NCBI GenBank assembly: GCA_044220975.1 | Contig: JBGAPZ010000001.1 | Coordinates: 124,001 to 188,000 of the forward strand | Direction: 5' to 3' | DNA: 64,000 nucleotides | From: SZUA-430 sp044220975 | Lineage (GTDB): Bacteria; Pseudomonadota; Alphaproteobacteria; Micropepsales; Micropepsaceae | Shown here: in pieces, positions 1 through 9,603 of the stretch | Position numbering within the stretch: position 1 is the stretch's first letter | How the letters are laid out: every line of letters starts with the position of its first letter | Translations under genes and position numbers: made by a program | The notes under the pieces: generated by a model | What the model was told of the DNA's origin: nothing | Databases searched by the model: none | The model's input: only the letters and a program-made list of their open reading frames with translations

Positions 1-1143
1 TTCGGGCCGCAGCATCCTGCTGCCCACGGCGTGTTGCGCCTGGTGCTCGAACTCGACGGCGAGATCGTGGAACGCGTCGATCCGCATATCGGTCTGCTCC
101 ATCGCGGCACCGAGAAGCTGATCGAAAGCAAAACCTATCTGCAGGCGGTGCCGTATTTCGACCGGCTCGATTACGTCGCGCCGATGAACCAAGAGCACGC
201 CTTCGCGCTGGCGGTTGAAAAGCTCTGCGGCATCACCGTGCCGCCGCGTGCGCAATACATCCGCGTACTCTACAGCGAAATCGGCCGCATACTTTCGCAC
301 CTTCTGAACACGACCACACAGGCGATGGATGTTGGCGCGTTGACCCCGCCGGTTTGGGGCTTCGAAGAGCGCGAGAAGCTGATGATCTTCTACGAGCGCG
401 CGTCCGGTTCGCGGATGCACGCGGCGTTCGTCAGACCCGGCGGCGTGCACCAAGACCTGCCGCAGAAATTGCTCGATGATATCCATCTATGGTGCGAAAA
501 GTTCCCGCGGGTCGTCGACGACCTTGAAACGCTGCTCACCGAGAATCGCATCTTCAAGCAACGCAACGTCGACATCGGCGTTGTGACGCCTGAAGTAGCG
601 CTCGCTTGGGGTTTCTCCGGCGTCATGGTGCGCGGCTCCGGGATGGCTTGGGATTTGCGTCGCGCGCAACCGTACGAGTGCTACTCCGACCTCGAGTTCG
701 ACATTCCGGTTGGCAAGAACGGCGACTGCTACGACCGCTATCTCTGCCGAATGGAAGAGATGCGCGAGTCGACGAAGATCATGAAGCAGTGCATCGAGAA
801 AATGCCGAAAGGCCCTGTGCACGAAGCCTCCGGCAAAGTGATCCCGCCGAAACGCGCGGAGATGAAGCAATCGATGGAGGCTTTGATCCATCACTTCAAG
901 CTCTACACCGAAGGTTATCACGTGCCTGAAGGCGAAGTGTATTCGTGCGTTGAAGCGCCGAAGGGTGAGTTCGGCGTCTATCTCGTCAGCGACGGTTCGA
1001 ACAAACCGTACCGCTGCAAAATCCGCGCGCCGGGCTTCCCGCATTTGCAGGCGATGGACTTCCTCTGCAAAGGCCACATGATCGCCGACGTCGCGGCCAT
1101 CCTCGGCTCCCTCGACATCGTCTTCGGGGAGATCGATCGATGA
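1..1143 (+). CDS. nuoD: NADH-quinone oxidoreductase subunit D (partial, 5' end missing)
   Basis: 49-kDa-type subunit of complex I, which helps form the quinone-binding cavity in the peripheral arm. The reading frame is open from base 1 and begins inside the conserved N-terminal stretch FGPQHPAAHGVLRL, so only about 15–20 residues lie outside the window. Further family landmarks are HRGTEKLIE, the DVGALTPP region, and the C-terminal end LGSLDIVFGEIDR. It is followed with a 4-base ATGA overlap by nuoE, which fits one polycistronic operon. Identity is certain; only the true start is unseen. Confidence 0.97.
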   Translation, partial: FGPQHPAAHGVLRLVLELDGEIVERVDPHIGLLHRGTEKLIESKTYLQAVPYFDRLDYVAPMNQEHAFALAVEKLCGITVPPRAQYIRVLYSEIGRILSHLLNTTTQAMDVGALTPPVWGFEEREKLMIFYERASGSRMHAAFVRPGGVHQDLPQKLLDDIHLWCEKFPRVVDDLETLLTENRIFKQRNVDIGVVTPEVALAWGFSGVMVRGSGMAWDLRRAQPYECYSDLEFDIPVGKNGDCYDRYLCRMEEMRESTKIMKQCIEKMPKGPVHEASGKVIPPKRAEMKQSMEALIHHFKLYTEGYHVPEGEVYSCVEAPKGEFGVYLVSDGSNKPYRCKIRAPGFPHLQAMDFLCKGHMIADVAAILGSLDIVFGEIDR

Positions 1144-1760
1144 GCCTCCGCCGCCTCGCCCCCGATCAACCCGCGTCGTTCGCGTTCACGGCCGAAAATC
1201 TCGCGTGGGCCCAGAAGCAGGTGAAGAAGTATCCGGATGGCCGCCAAGCCTCCGCCGTCGTGCCGCTGCTCTGGCGCGCGCAGGAGCAAAACGGCGGCCA
1301 CGTTACCGAGCCGATGATGCGCGTCATTGGCGAGATGCTCGCCATGTCGCCGATCCGCGTGTTGGAGATCGCGACGTTCTACACGATGTTCAATCTGAAG
1401 CCGGTCGGTCAGCATTTGCTGCAGGTCTGCACCACGACGCCTTGCTGGCTGCGCGGCTCTGACGCCGTAGTCGCAGCCTGCAAAAAACACATCCACCCGC
1501 ACGCCGAAACAGTCTCCGCCGACGGCAAGCTGTCGTGGATGGAAGTCGAATGCCTCGGCGCGTGCGTAAACGCGCCGGTCGTGCAGATCGCCGACGACTT
1601 CTATGAAGACCTCGATGGCGCTCGCACCGAGGGCCTCATCAACGACCTGCGCGCCGGCCGGAAGCCGAAGCCGGGATCGCAGATCGGCCGTCAGACCTCC
1701 GCGCCTGAAGGTGGCCCGCAAACGCTCACCGACGCATCTCTTTACACGAAGGGCGGCTGA
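1140..1760 (+). CDS. nuoE: NADH-quinone oxidoreductase subunit E
   Basis: 24-kDa-type subunit of the NADH-input module of complex I. The four cysteines that hold the N1a [2Fe-2S] cluster are visible in a thioredoxin-like domain: CTTTPC near residues 98–103 and CLGAC near 139–143. The 206-residue length is normal, with a short polar C-terminal tail. The ATG overlaps the nuoD stop (ATGA) and its stop shares a base with the nuoF start, suggesting translational coupling across D–E–F. Confidence 0.97.
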   Translation: MSLRRLAPDQPASFAFTAENLAWAQKQVKKYPDGRQASAVVPLLWRAQEQNGGHVTEPMMRVIGEMLAMSPIRVLEIATFYTMFNLKPVGQHLLQVCTTTPCWLRGSDAVVAACKKHIHPHAETVSADGKLSWMEVECLGACVNAPVVQIADDFYEDLDGARTEGLINDLRAGRKPKPGSQIGRQTSAPEGGPQTLTDASLYTKGG

Positions 1761-3055
1761 TGCTTTCCGATTCTGACCGCATCTTCACCAACCTCTACGG
1801 CGTCCACGATTGGCGCCTCCCCGCCGCGCGCAAACGCGGCAATTGGGACAACACCAAAGGACTCATCGAAAAGGGCCGCGACTGGATCATCGACGAGATG
1901 AAGAAGTCGGGTTTGCGCGGTCGTGGCGGCGCAGGATTCCCGACCGGTCTGAAGTGGTCGTTCATGCCGAAAGCCTCGGACGGCCGCCCCGCTTATCTGG
2001 TCGTCAATGCGGACGAGTCCGAGCCGGGCACGTGCAAAGACCGCGATATCATGCGGCACGACCCGCATACGTTGCTCGAAGGCTGCCTGATCGCAAGCTT
2101 CGCTATGAATGCGCACGCTTGTTACATCTACGTGCGCGGCGAGTTCCGGATCGAGTACAAACGCCTCGAAGCAGCGATAGAGGAGTGTTACGCGGCGGGC
2201 CTGTTCGGCAAGAACGCGGCGGGCTCCGGCTGGGACTTCGACTGCTACGTCCATCACGGCGCCGGCGCCTACATCTGCGGCGAAGAAACTGCGCTGCTCG
2301 AAAGCCTCGAAGGCAAGAAAGGCATGCCGCGCCTCAAGCCGCCGTTTCCCGCGAACGTCGGTCTCTACGGCTGCCCCACAACCGTGAACAATGTTGAATC
2401 AATCGCTGTTGCACCGGAAATCTTACGCCGCGGCGCCGCCTGGTTCTCAGGCCTCGGTCGCCCAAACAACACTGGCACGAAGCTGTTCTGCATCTCCGGC
2501 CACGTGAACAAACCCTGCAACGTCGAAGAGGAAATGGGCATCCCGCTTCGCGAACTCATCGACAAGCATTGCGGCGGCGTGCGCGGCGGTTGGGACAATT
2601 TGCTGGCTGTGATCCCAGGCGGTTCGTCCGTGCCGCTGCTCCCGAAGTCGATTTGCGACACCGTCCTGATGGATTTCGACAGCTTGCGCGACGTGAAGTC
2701 GGGCCTCGGCACCGCAGCCGTCATCGTGATGGATCGCTCGACGGATATTGTGAAGGCGATCGCGCGCCTTGCGCGCTTTTACAAGCACGAGTCGTGCGGC
2801 CAGTGCACACCTTGCCGCGAAGGTACCGGCTGGATGTGGCGCGTCATGGAACGCCTGGTCACCGGCGACGCCGAACCAAAGGAAATCGATCTGCTTCTCG
2901 AAGTGACCTATCAAGTCGAAGGCCATACGATCTGCGCGCTCGGCGACGCGGCGGCGTGGCCGATCCAAGGCTTGATCCGACACTTCCGCACCGAAATCGA
3001 ACGCCGCATCAACGCCAAGCGCGCAGGGAAACCTGCCGCTGTGGCGGCGGAGTAG
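1760..3055 (+). CDS. nuoF: NADH-quinone oxidoreductase subunit F (NADH/FMN binding)
   Basis: 51-kDa-type subunit that oxidises NADH with FMN and passes electrons to the N3 [4Fe-4S] cluster. The glycine-rich nucleotide site GRGGAGFPTG lies near residues 54–63. The FMN-region stretch ICGEETALLESLEG follows, and the cluster cysteines are in ESCGQCTPCREG with the fourth in TICALGD. Its 431-residue length is typical. It starts on the last base of the nuoE stop codon and is followed 3 bases later by nuoG. Confidence 0.97.
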   Translation: MLSDSDRIFTNLYGVHDWRLPAARKRGNWDNTKGLIEKGRDWIIDEMKKSGLRGRGGAGFPTGLKWSFMPKASDGRPAYLVVNADESEPGTCKDRDIMRHDPHTLLEGCLIASFAMNAHACYIYVRGEFRIEYKRLEAAIEECYAAGLFGKNAAGSGWDFDCYVHHGAGAYICGEETALLESLEGKKGMPRLKPPFPANVGLYGCPTTVNNVESIAVAPEILRRGAAWFSGLGRPNNTGTKLFCISGHVNKPCNVEEEMGIPLRELIDKHCGGVRGGWDNLLAVIPGGSSVPLLPKSICDTVLMDFDSLRDVKSGLGTAAVIVMDRSTDIVKAIARLARFYKHESCGQCTPCREGTGWMWRVMERLVTGDAEPKEIDLLLEVTYQVEGHTICALGDAAAWPIQGLIRHFRTEIERRINAKRAGKPAAVAAE

Positions 3056-3058
3056 GTC

Positions 3059-5170
3059 ATGACCAAACTCATTGTCGATGGCACGGAAATCGACGTCCCT
3101 GCGGACTACACACTGCTGCAAGCCTGTGAGGCGGCTGGGGCCGAGATTCCGCGCTTTTGCTACCACGAGCGTCTGTCGATTGCTGGCAACTGCCGCATGT
3201 GCCTCGTCGAACTCAAAGGTTCGCCGAAGCCGGTTGCCTCGTGCGCGTGGGGCGTACGCGATTGCCGCCCCGGCCCGAACAACGAGCCGCCGGTCGTCAA
3301 CACGAAGTCCCCGATGGTGAAGAAGGCGCGCGAAGGGGTGATGGAGTTCCTGCTCATCAATCATCCGCTCGACTGCCCAATCTGCGACCAAGGCGGCGAG
3401 TGCGACTTGCAGGATCAGGCGATCGCCTACGGCCATGCGAAGTTCAACCGCTTTGAAGAAAACAAGCGCGCCGTGACCGACAAGAACATGGGGCCGCTCG
3501 TCAACACGATCATGACGCGCTGCATCCACTGCACGCGCTGTGTCCGCTTCGCGGCCGAAGTGGCGGGCGTCGACGAAATCGGCGCGACCGGCCGCGGCGA
3601 GGATATGGAGATCACGACCTACCTCGAACACGCGATGTCGTCTGAACTCTCCGGCAATGTGATCGATCTCTGCCCAGTCGGGGCACTGACGTCCAAGCCC
3701 TACAAGTTCAATGCCCGTCCCTGGGAACTCACCAAAACCGAATCTGTCGATGTGATGGATGCCGTGGGTTCCGCGATCCGCGTGGACGCGCGTGGGTCCG
3801 AAGTGATGCGCTTCCTCCCTCGAGTCAACGAAGACGTCAACGAAGAGTGGATCTCCGACAAGACACGCTTCGTATGGGACGGCTTACGCCGCCAGCGGCT
3901 CGACACGCCCTACGTTCGCAAGAACGGCAAACTCCAACCAGCCACGTGGCAAGAGGCATTCGCCATCGCCGATCGCGTGCGTGGCGCCCGGCCTGAGCGC
4001 ATGGCCGCCCTCGTGGGCGATCTGGTGAGTGCTGAGCCCGTGAAGGCGCTGAAAGACCTCATGACGGCGCTCGGCGTGTTCAATCTCGACTGCCGCCAAG
4101 ACGGCGCGAAGATCGGTCACGGATCGCGCCAAGGCTACCTCTTCAACACCACCATTGCAGGCATCGAGAATGCCGATGCATTGCTGCTCATCGGGACGAA
4201 CCCGCGCTGGGAAGCGCCGATCGTCAACGCGCGTATCCGAAAGGCCTGGCTGCGCAACGACTTGAAAGTCATGCGCATCGGTCCGCGCTTTGATCTGACC
4301 TACCAAGTGCAGGATCTCGACAACAACCCGGCCGACCTCGCCGATATCGCGTCGGGCAAACACCGTGCGTTCGAGGTGCTGAAGAACGCGAAGCATCCGA
4401 TGCTGATCGTAGGCCAGGGTGCGCTCGCGCGCCCCGACGGCGCTGCGATCCTCGACGCCGCCGCTCAAATCGCCCGCAACACCGGTATGATCGGACCGGC
4501 AGGCGAGGGTGGTTGGAATGGCTTCAACGTGCTGCACACGGCGGCAGGACGCGTCGGTGCGCTCGACCTCGGCTTCCTGCCTCAGCAGAGCGGCAAGGAT
4601 ACCATCGCCGTCCTCGAAGCCGCTTCACGCGGCGACATCGATTTCGTCTACCTGCTTGGCGCCGACGAGATCGATACGAAGAAACTGGGTAAGGCGTTCG
4701 TGGTCTACCAAGGCACTCACGGCGATGCGGGCGCACACCGCGCGGACGTCATCCTTCCCGGCGCCGCCTACACCGAACAGAACGGCACTTACGTCAACAC
4801 CGAAGGCCGCGTGCAGCTCGCGCGCCGCGCCACATTCCCGCCAGGCGACGCCCGCGAAGATTGGACGATCCTGCGCGCGTTGTCCGATGTTTTGGGCAAG
4901 CGCTTGCCCTACGACGACATGGGCGCGCTCCGCCAAGCCATGCTGAAAGACGCGCCGCACTTCGCGGAAACCGACCGTGCCCCTGCAAACCCCGGTGCGG
5001 ACGCGTCCATCTGGACGAACATCGGCGCGACTGGGACGATCGCCAAAACGCCGTTCGACATGCCGATCAAAGATTTCTACCTCACGAACCCGATCGCTCG
5101 CGCTAGCCACGTGATGGCTGAATGCAGCACGATGTTCGTCAAACCGCGCACCGCGCAAGCGGCGGAGTAG
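3059..5170 (+). CDS. nuoG: NADH-quinone oxidoreductase subunit G (iron-sulfur)
   Basis: 75-kDa-type electron-transfer subunit of complex I. The N-terminal ferredoxin-like domain shows CYHERLSIAGNCRMC for a [2Fe-2S] cluster. A HPLDCPICDQGGECDLQD segment (His-ligated N5 type) and a CIHCTRC motif follow. The remainder is a molybdopterin-oxidoreductase-like domain without obvious cofactor use, as usual for this family. At 703 residues it is the alphaproteobacterial/mitochondrial size rather than the longer enterobacterial form. Tightly packed between nuoF and nuoH. Confidence 0.96.
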   Translation: MTKLIVDGTEIDVPADYTLLQACEAAGAEIPRFCYHERLSIAGNCRMCLVELKGSPKPVASCAWGVRDCRPGPNNEPPVVNTKSPMVKKAREGVMEFLLINHPLDCPICDQGGECDLQDQAIAYGHAKFNRFEENKRAVTDKNMGPLVNTIMTRCIHCTRCVRFAAEVAGVDEIGATGRGEDMEITTYLEHAMSSELSGNVIDLCPVGALTSKPYKFNARPWELTKTESVDVMDAVGSAIRVDARGSEVMRFLPRVNEDVNEEWISDKTRFVWDGLRRQRLDTPYVRKNGKLQPATWQEAFAIADRVRGARPERMAALVGDLVSAEPVKALKDLMTALGVFNLDCRQDGAKIGHGSRQGYLFNTTIAGIENADALLLIGTNPRWEAPIVNARIRKAWLRNDLKVMRIGPRFDLTYQVQDLDNNPADLADIASGKHRAFEVLKNAKHPMLIVGQGALARPDGAAILDAAAQIARNTGMIGPAGEGGWNGFNVLHTAAGRVGALDLGFLPQQSGKDTIAVLEAASRGDIDFVYLLGADEIDTKKLGKAFVVYQGTHGDAGAHRADVILPGAAYTEQNGTYVNTEGRVQLARRATFPPGDAREDWTILRALSDVLGKRLPYDDMGALRQAMLKDAPHFAETDRAPANPGADASIWTNIGATGTIAKTPFDMPIKDFYLTNPIARASHVMAECSTMFVKPRTAQAAE

Positions 5171-5174
5171 AGCA

Positions 5175-6236
5175 ATGACCGCGTGGTTCAACTCTTGGAA
5201 CGAAGCGCTGCTCGACTTCTATTGGCCGAATGCCTTCTGGCTCGATCTCGTGGGCCTGACGGCGATGATGTTGCTGTTCATCGTCCTGTTGCTCGTCATG
5301 ATTGCGTTCATCCTGCTGTTCGACCGCAAGGTCTGGGCGGCGGTGCAGATGCGGCGCGGACCGAACGTTGTGGGTCCCTACGGCCTGCTACAGTCGTTTG
5401 CCGACCTCTTCAAATTCGTGTTCAAGGAAATTATTGTCCCCTCCGGCGCGAACAAGGGTGTTTTCTTTCTGGCACCCCTGGTGTCAACGACATTGGCACT
5501 TGGCGCCTGGGCTGTCGTACCGGTCGCGGACCGCTGGGTCTTCGCCGACATCAATGTCGGCATCCTCTACATCTTCGCGATCTCTTCGCTCGGCGTTTAC
5601 GGCATCATCATGGGCGGCTGGGCGTCGAACTCTAAGTACCCGTTCTTGGGCGCCCTCCGCTCGGCGGCACAGATGGTCTCGTACGAAGTTTCAATCGGCT
5701 TCGTCGTCATCACAGTGCTGCTAACCGCGGGCACGCTGAACCTCTCGAAAATCGTCGAGGCGCAGGCCGGCGGCATCCACCACTGGTACCTGTTTAGCCA
5801 CCTCCTGCCGATGGCGGTCGTCTTCTTTGTCTCGGCACTGGCGGAAACGAACCGTCCACCCTTCGACTTGCCGGAAGCCGAGTCCGAACTCGTCGCAGGC
5901 TTCATGGTCGAATACTCCTCGACGCCGTATCTGCTCTTCATGCTCTCTGAGTACGTCTCGATCGTCCTCATGTGCGCCATGATGACGATCCTGTTCTTAG
6001 GGGGATGGCACGCGCCGATTGAAATTGCGCCGTTCACCTGGATCCCCGGCATCATCTGGTTCGTCGTCAAAATCTGGGCGATCTTCTTCCTGTTCGCGAT
6101 GGTGAAGGCAATTGTTCCGCGCTACCGCTACGATCAGCTAATGCGGATCGGTTGGAAGTTCTTCCTGCCCATCTCGCTGCTCTGGGTCGTGCTGACTGCG
6201 GGCTATCTCATCGCCTTCGACAAGTTGCCGGGGTAG
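5175..6236 (+). CDS. nuoH: NADH-quinone oxidoreductase subunit H
   Basis: Membrane subunit (ND1 family) that joins the peripheral and membrane arms and contributes to the quinone tunnel. About eight hydrophobic segments are visible. Family motifs include ERKVWA-like FDRKVWAAVQMRRGPN near residues 49–64, AETNRPPFDLPEAESELVAGF in the acidic cytoplasmic loop, and PRYRYDQLM near the C-terminus. The stop of nuoG overlaps its ribosome-binding region (GGAGTAG). 353 residues is typical. Confidence 0.97.
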   Translation: MTAWFNSWNEALLDFYWPNAFWLDLVGLTAMMLLFIVLLLVMIAFILLFDRKVWAAVQMRRGPNVVGPYGLLQSFADLFKFVFKEIIVPSGANKGVFFLAPLVSTTLALGAWAVVPVADRWVFADINVGILYIFAISSLGVYGIIMGGWASNSKYPFLGALRSAAQMVSYEVSIGFVVITVLLTAGTLNLSKIVEAQAGGIHHWYLFSHLLPMAVVFFVSALAETNRPPFDLPEAESELVAGFMVEYSSTPYLLFMLSEYVSIVLMCAMMTILFLGGWHAPIEIAPFTWIPGIIWFVVKIWAIFFLFAMVKAIVPRYRYDQLMRIGWKFFLPISLLWVVLTAGYLIAFDKLPG

Positions 6237-6240
6237 GGCC

Positions 6241-6717
6241 ATGCAGTTCCTTCGAATGATCTTCATGGTCGACTTCCTCCAGGGCTTCTGGCTCGCGATG
6301 AAGTATCTGTTCAGTCCGAAGAAGACCCTGAACTACCCGTTCGAGAAGGGCGCGCTCTCGCCCCGTTTCCGTGGCGAGCATGCACTGCGCCGCTATGCGA
6401 ACGGCGAGGAACGCTGCATCGCCTGCAAATTGTGCGAGGCGATTTGCCCGGCGCAGGCGATCACGATCGAGGCTGAGCCGCGCGACGACGGTTCACGCCG
6501 CACCACCCGCTACGACATCGACATGGTCAAATGCATCTACTGCGGCTTCTGCCAAGAAGCGTGCCCGGTAGATGCGATCGTTGAAGGGCCGAACTTCGAG
6601 TTCGCCACCGAAACCCGCGAAGAGCTCCTTTACGATAAGGCAAAGCTGCTCGCGAACGGCGACAGGTGGGAGCGCGAAATCGCCAAGAACCTGGAGCTCG
6701 ACGCCCCCTACCGCTGA
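6241..6717 (+). CDS. nuoI: NADH-quinone oxidoreductase subunit I (2x[4Fe-4S])
   Basis: 23-kDa-type (TYKY) ferredoxin subunit carrying clusters N6a and N6b next to the quinone site. Two classic CxxCxxCxxxCP motifs are present: CIACKLCEAICP near residues 60–71 and CIYCGFCQEACP near 99–110. 158 residues is normal. The next gene, nuoJ, lies 17 bases downstream. A later internal ATG (at 6268) could be the true start, since many relatives begin close to MVDFLQGFWLAMKY-like sequence. Confidence 0.95.
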   Translation: MQFLRMIFMVDFLQGFWLAMKYLFSPKKTLNYPFEKGALSPRFRGEHALRRYANGEERCIACKLCEAICPAQAITIEAEPRDDGSRRTTRYDIDMVKCIYCGFCQEACPVDAIVEGPNFEFATETREELLYDKAKLLANGDRWEREIAKNLELDAPYR

Positions 6718-6734
6718 CGCAAAAGGAATCTGAC

Positions 6735-7343
6735 GTGATTTTGGCGACTGTCGCCTTCTATCTGTTCGCAACCGTGCTGATCGTCGCCGCCCTGCTGGTG
6801 GTGAGCGCGCGCAACCCCGTGCACTCGGTGCTGTTCCTGATCCTGGCGTTCTTCAATGCCGCCGCCCTGTTCGTGCTGTTGGGGGCGGAGTTCCTGGCGA
6901 TGGTTCTCATCGTCGTCTACGTCGGCGCCGTCGCGGTGCTCTTCCTCTTCGTCGTCATGATGCTCGACATCGACTTCACGGAATTGCGGCAAGGCTTCCT
7001 GAATTACGCACCGATCGGCCTTGCGATCGCGGCCGTTTTTTTCGCCGAGCTCGTGATTATCGGCGGCGCATGGGTAATAACGCCTGCGTTGAGCACGGCA
7101 GTCGCGCACCCGACACCAACGGGCGTCACGAATACGGAAGCGCTAGGCCGCATCCTCTACACGAACTATGTGGTCGTCTTCCAAGCCGCCGGCATGATCC
7201 TGCTCGTCGCCATGATCGGCGCGATTGTCTTGACGCTGCGCCACCGCGAAGGCGTCAAACGCCAAAGCGCATTCTCTCAAGTCGGGCGCCGCCGCGCCGA
7301 GGCCGTTGAACTGCGCAAAGTCCGCCCGGGGGAGGGGCTCTAA
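6735..7343 (+). CDS. nuoJ: NADH-quinone oxidoreductase subunit J
   Basis: ND6-type membrane subunit of the proton-pumping arm. Five hydrophobic helices are visible, with the conserved ARNPVHSVLFLILAF segment and the YVGAVAVLFLFVVMMLDI helix that carries the family pi-bulge region. I chose the GTG at 6735, preceded by an AAAGGA-like ribosome site. The longer open frame from 6666 would overlap nuoI and add a non-family N-terminus. The resulting 202 residues match relatives. Confidence 0.93.
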   Translation: MILATVAFYLFATVLIVAALLVVSARNPVHSVLFLILAFFNAAALFVLLGAEFLAMVLIVVYVGAVAVLFLFVVMMLDIDFTELRQGFLNYAPIGLAIAAVFFAELVIIGGAWVITPALSTAVAHPTPTGVTNTEALGRILYTNYVVVFQAAGMILLVAMIGAIVLTLRHREGVKRQSAFSQVGRRRAEAVELRKVRPGEGL

Positions 7344-7346
7344 CCC

Positions 7347-7655
7347 ATGGCCATCGGGCTTGGACACTATCTGACGGTCGCCGCCGCGCTCTTCACGATC
7401 GGCATCTTCGGCATCTTCTTGAACCGCAAGAACGTGATCATCATTCTGATGTCTATCGAGCTGATCCTGCTCTCGGTCAACATCAACCTCGTCGCGTTCT
7501 CGGCATTCCTGAACGACCTGACGGGGCAGGTCTTCGCGCTGCTCGTGCTCACCGTAGCCGCCGCAGAAGCCGCGATCGGGCTTGCCATTCTCGTCGTCTA
7601 CTTCCGCAACCGCGGCACGATCGCGGTTGAGGACGTCAACATCATGAAGGGCTGA
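7347..7655 (+). CDS. nuoK: NADH-quinone oxidoreductase subunit K
   Basis: ND4L-type membrane subunit with three transmembrane helices. The conserved glutamates that belong to the proton path are in the MSIELILLSVNINLVAF helix (near residue 36) and the AAAEAAIGLAILV helix (near 72). 102 residues is the standard size. It lies 3 bases after nuoJ and 4 bases before nuoL. Confidence 0.96.
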   Translation: MAIGLGHYLTVAAALFTIGIFGIFLNRKNVIIILMSIELILLSVNINLVAFSAFLNDLTGQVFALLVLTVAAAEAAIGLAILVVYFRNRGTIAVEDVNIMKG

Positions 7656-7659
7656 GGGC

Positions 7660-9603
7660 GTGATCTACCAAGCCATCCTCCTCCTGCCCCTCTTCGGCGC
7701 AATTGTCGCTGGCCTCTTGGGCAAGCGCTTCGGCGAGCACGCCGCGGAGTACATTTCGACCGGCCTTCTCATGGTCTCGGCCGCACTGTCGATCTTTGTC
7801 TTCTTGACCTTTTTCGTGTTTGGCGAGGGTCATGTCGAAAGTCCCGTCCGCCTGTTCCAGTTCCTGGACTCCGGCACCCTTCAGGTCGATTGGGCGATCC
7901 GCATCGACACGCTAACCGCCGTCATGCTGGTCGTGGTGACCGGCGTCTCGTCTCTCGTGCACCTCTACTCCATCGGCTACATGAGCCATGACGGGCATCG
8001 TCCGCGTTTCTTCGCCTACCTGTCGCTGTTCACATTCGCGATGCTGGCGTTGGTCACATCCGACAACTTCGTCCAGCTGTTCTTCGGCTGGGAAGGCGTG
8101 GGACTCGCGTCCTACCTGCTGATCGGCTTCTGGTACAAAAAGCCGTCCGCGAACGCCGCGGCCATCAAGGCGTTCATCGTCAACCGCGTCGGCGACTTTG
8201 GCTTCGCGCTAGGTTTAATGGCGATCTTCTTCGTCTTTGGCACGCTCGACTTCACGCCGGTCTTCGAGGCTGCGAAAGACCAGGTGGGCAAGACATTCGT
8301 GTTCGGTGGTTACGACGTCGACGTTATGACCACGATTTGCCTACTCTTGTTCATGGGCGCGATGGGCAAGTCGGCGCAGTTCATGCTGCACACATGGCTG
8401 CCCGACGCGATGGAAGGCCCGACCCCCGTTTCGGCTCTCATTCATGCCGCCACCATGGTCACGGCAGGCGTGTTCCTTGTGTGCCGCTGCTCGCCGCTCT
8501 TCGAACTGTCGCCGGTCGCGCTTCAGGTCGTGACGGTCGTCGGCGCAACGACAGCCTTCTTCGCAGCCTCCGTCGGCCTCTTCCAGAACGACATCAAACG
8601 CGTGATCGCATACTCGACCTGCTCGCAGCTCGGCTACATGTTCTTCGCGGCAGGTGTTGGCGCCTATCAAGCCGCCATGTTCCACCTCTTCACGCACGCC
8701 TTCTTCAAGGCGCTGCTGTTCTTGGGCGCGGGCTCCGTCATCCACGCGCTCGACGGTGAGCAGGACATGCGCAACATGGGCGGCATCCGCAAAAAGATCC
8801 CCTACACATACGCGCTCATGGTCATCGGCACGCTCGCGATCACCGGCTTCCCATTCTTGGCTGGCTTCTGGTCGAAGGACGCAATCATCGAAAGCGCCTT
8901 CGCCGCGCACAGCGGGGTCGGCAGTTACGCGTTCGCGATTGGCGTTCTCGCCGCCGCGATGACATCGTTCTATTCCTGGCGCCTCATCTTCATGACCTTC
9001 GAAGGCAAGCACCGCGGCGACCACCACGTGCTCGACCACGCACACGAATCTCCGCCTGTGATGCTAATCCCGCTGGTCGTATTGGCGGCGGGCGCAGTCC
9101 TCGCCGGTGTGTTCTTCGAAGGCCTGTTCATCGGCCACGAGCAGACGCACTTCTGGAACGGCGCTATCGTGAATCTGCAGGAGCATACTGCGCTCGAAGC
9201 CCGTCATCACGTGCCCGAATGGGTCGCCTTCGCACCGACCGTTGCGATGTTGCTCGGCCTCATCATTGCTTGGATCTACTACATGGAGTTCCCGGGGCTG
9301 CCCGCTCGCATGGCCGCACGCCAGGGCCCGCTGTACCTTTTCCTCTACAACAAATGGTACTTCGACGAGCTCTATGACTTCCTGTTCGTGCGCCCCGCGA
9401 AAAGGCTCGGCACGTTCCTTTGGAAGTTCGGCGACGGCACTGTCATCGACGGTTTCGGCCCCGACGGCGTCGCAGCTGCTGTCTCCGACTGGACCAAACA
9501 GATCGTCCGACTGCAAACCGGCTTCGTTTATCACTATGCCTTTGCGATGCTGATCGGCGTGGTGCTTCTCGCAACCTGGTTCATGGCGGGGGGCATGAAA
9601 TGA
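7660..9603 (+). CDS. nuoL: NADH-quinone oxidoreductase subunit L
   Basis: Antiporter-like subunit (ND5) at the distal end of the complex I membrane arm. It starts with GTG. The conserved FFGWEGVGLASYLLIGFWY segment holds the key glutamate, HTWLPDAMEGPTPVSALIHAATMVTAG follows, and the C-terminal region should form the lateral helix. 647 residues is typical. The final ATGA overlaps the nuoM start. Confidence 0.97.
   Translation: MIYQAILLLPLFGAIVAGLLGKRFGEHAAEYISTGLLMVSAALSIFVFLTFFVFGEGHVESPVRLFQFLDSGTLQVDWAIRIDTLTAVMLVVVTGVSSLVHLYSIGYMSHDGHRPRFFAYLSLFTFAMLALVTSDNFVQLFFGWEGVGLASYLLIGFWYKKPSANAAAIKAFIVNRVGDFGFALGLMAIFFVFGTLDFTPVFEAAKDQVGKTFVFGGYDVDVMTTICLLLFMGAMGKSAQFMLHTWLPDAMEGPTPVSALIHAATMVTAGVFLVCRCSPLFELSPVALQVVTVVGATTAFFAASVGLFQNDIKRVIAYSTCSQLGYMFFAAGVGAYQAAMFHLFTHAFFKALLFLGAGSVIHALDGEQDMRNMGGIRKKIPYTYALMVIGTLAITGFPFLAGFWSKDAIIESAFAAHSGVGSYAFAIGVLAAAMTSFYSWRLIFMTFEGKHRGDHHVLDHAHESPPVMLIPLVVLAAGAVLAGVFFEGLFIGHEQTHFWNGAIVNLQEHTALEARHHVPEWVAFAPTVAMLLGLIIAWIYYMEFPGLPARMAARQGPLYLFLYNKWYFDELYDFLFVRPAKRLGTFLWKFGDGTVIDGFGPDGVAAAVSDWTKQIVRLQTGFVYHYAFAMLIGVVLLATWFMAGGMK

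Noticed and set aside
2447..3631. 394-codon open frame antisense to nuoF/nuoG
   Set aside because: Arg/Ala/His-rich translation without family sequence, on the reverse of two certain genes; an effect of high GC.
9420..9600. Longer nuoM start inside nuoL
   Set aside because: The added 60 residues are Arg-rich and unlike nuoM; the ATGA overlap at 9600 is the normal start.
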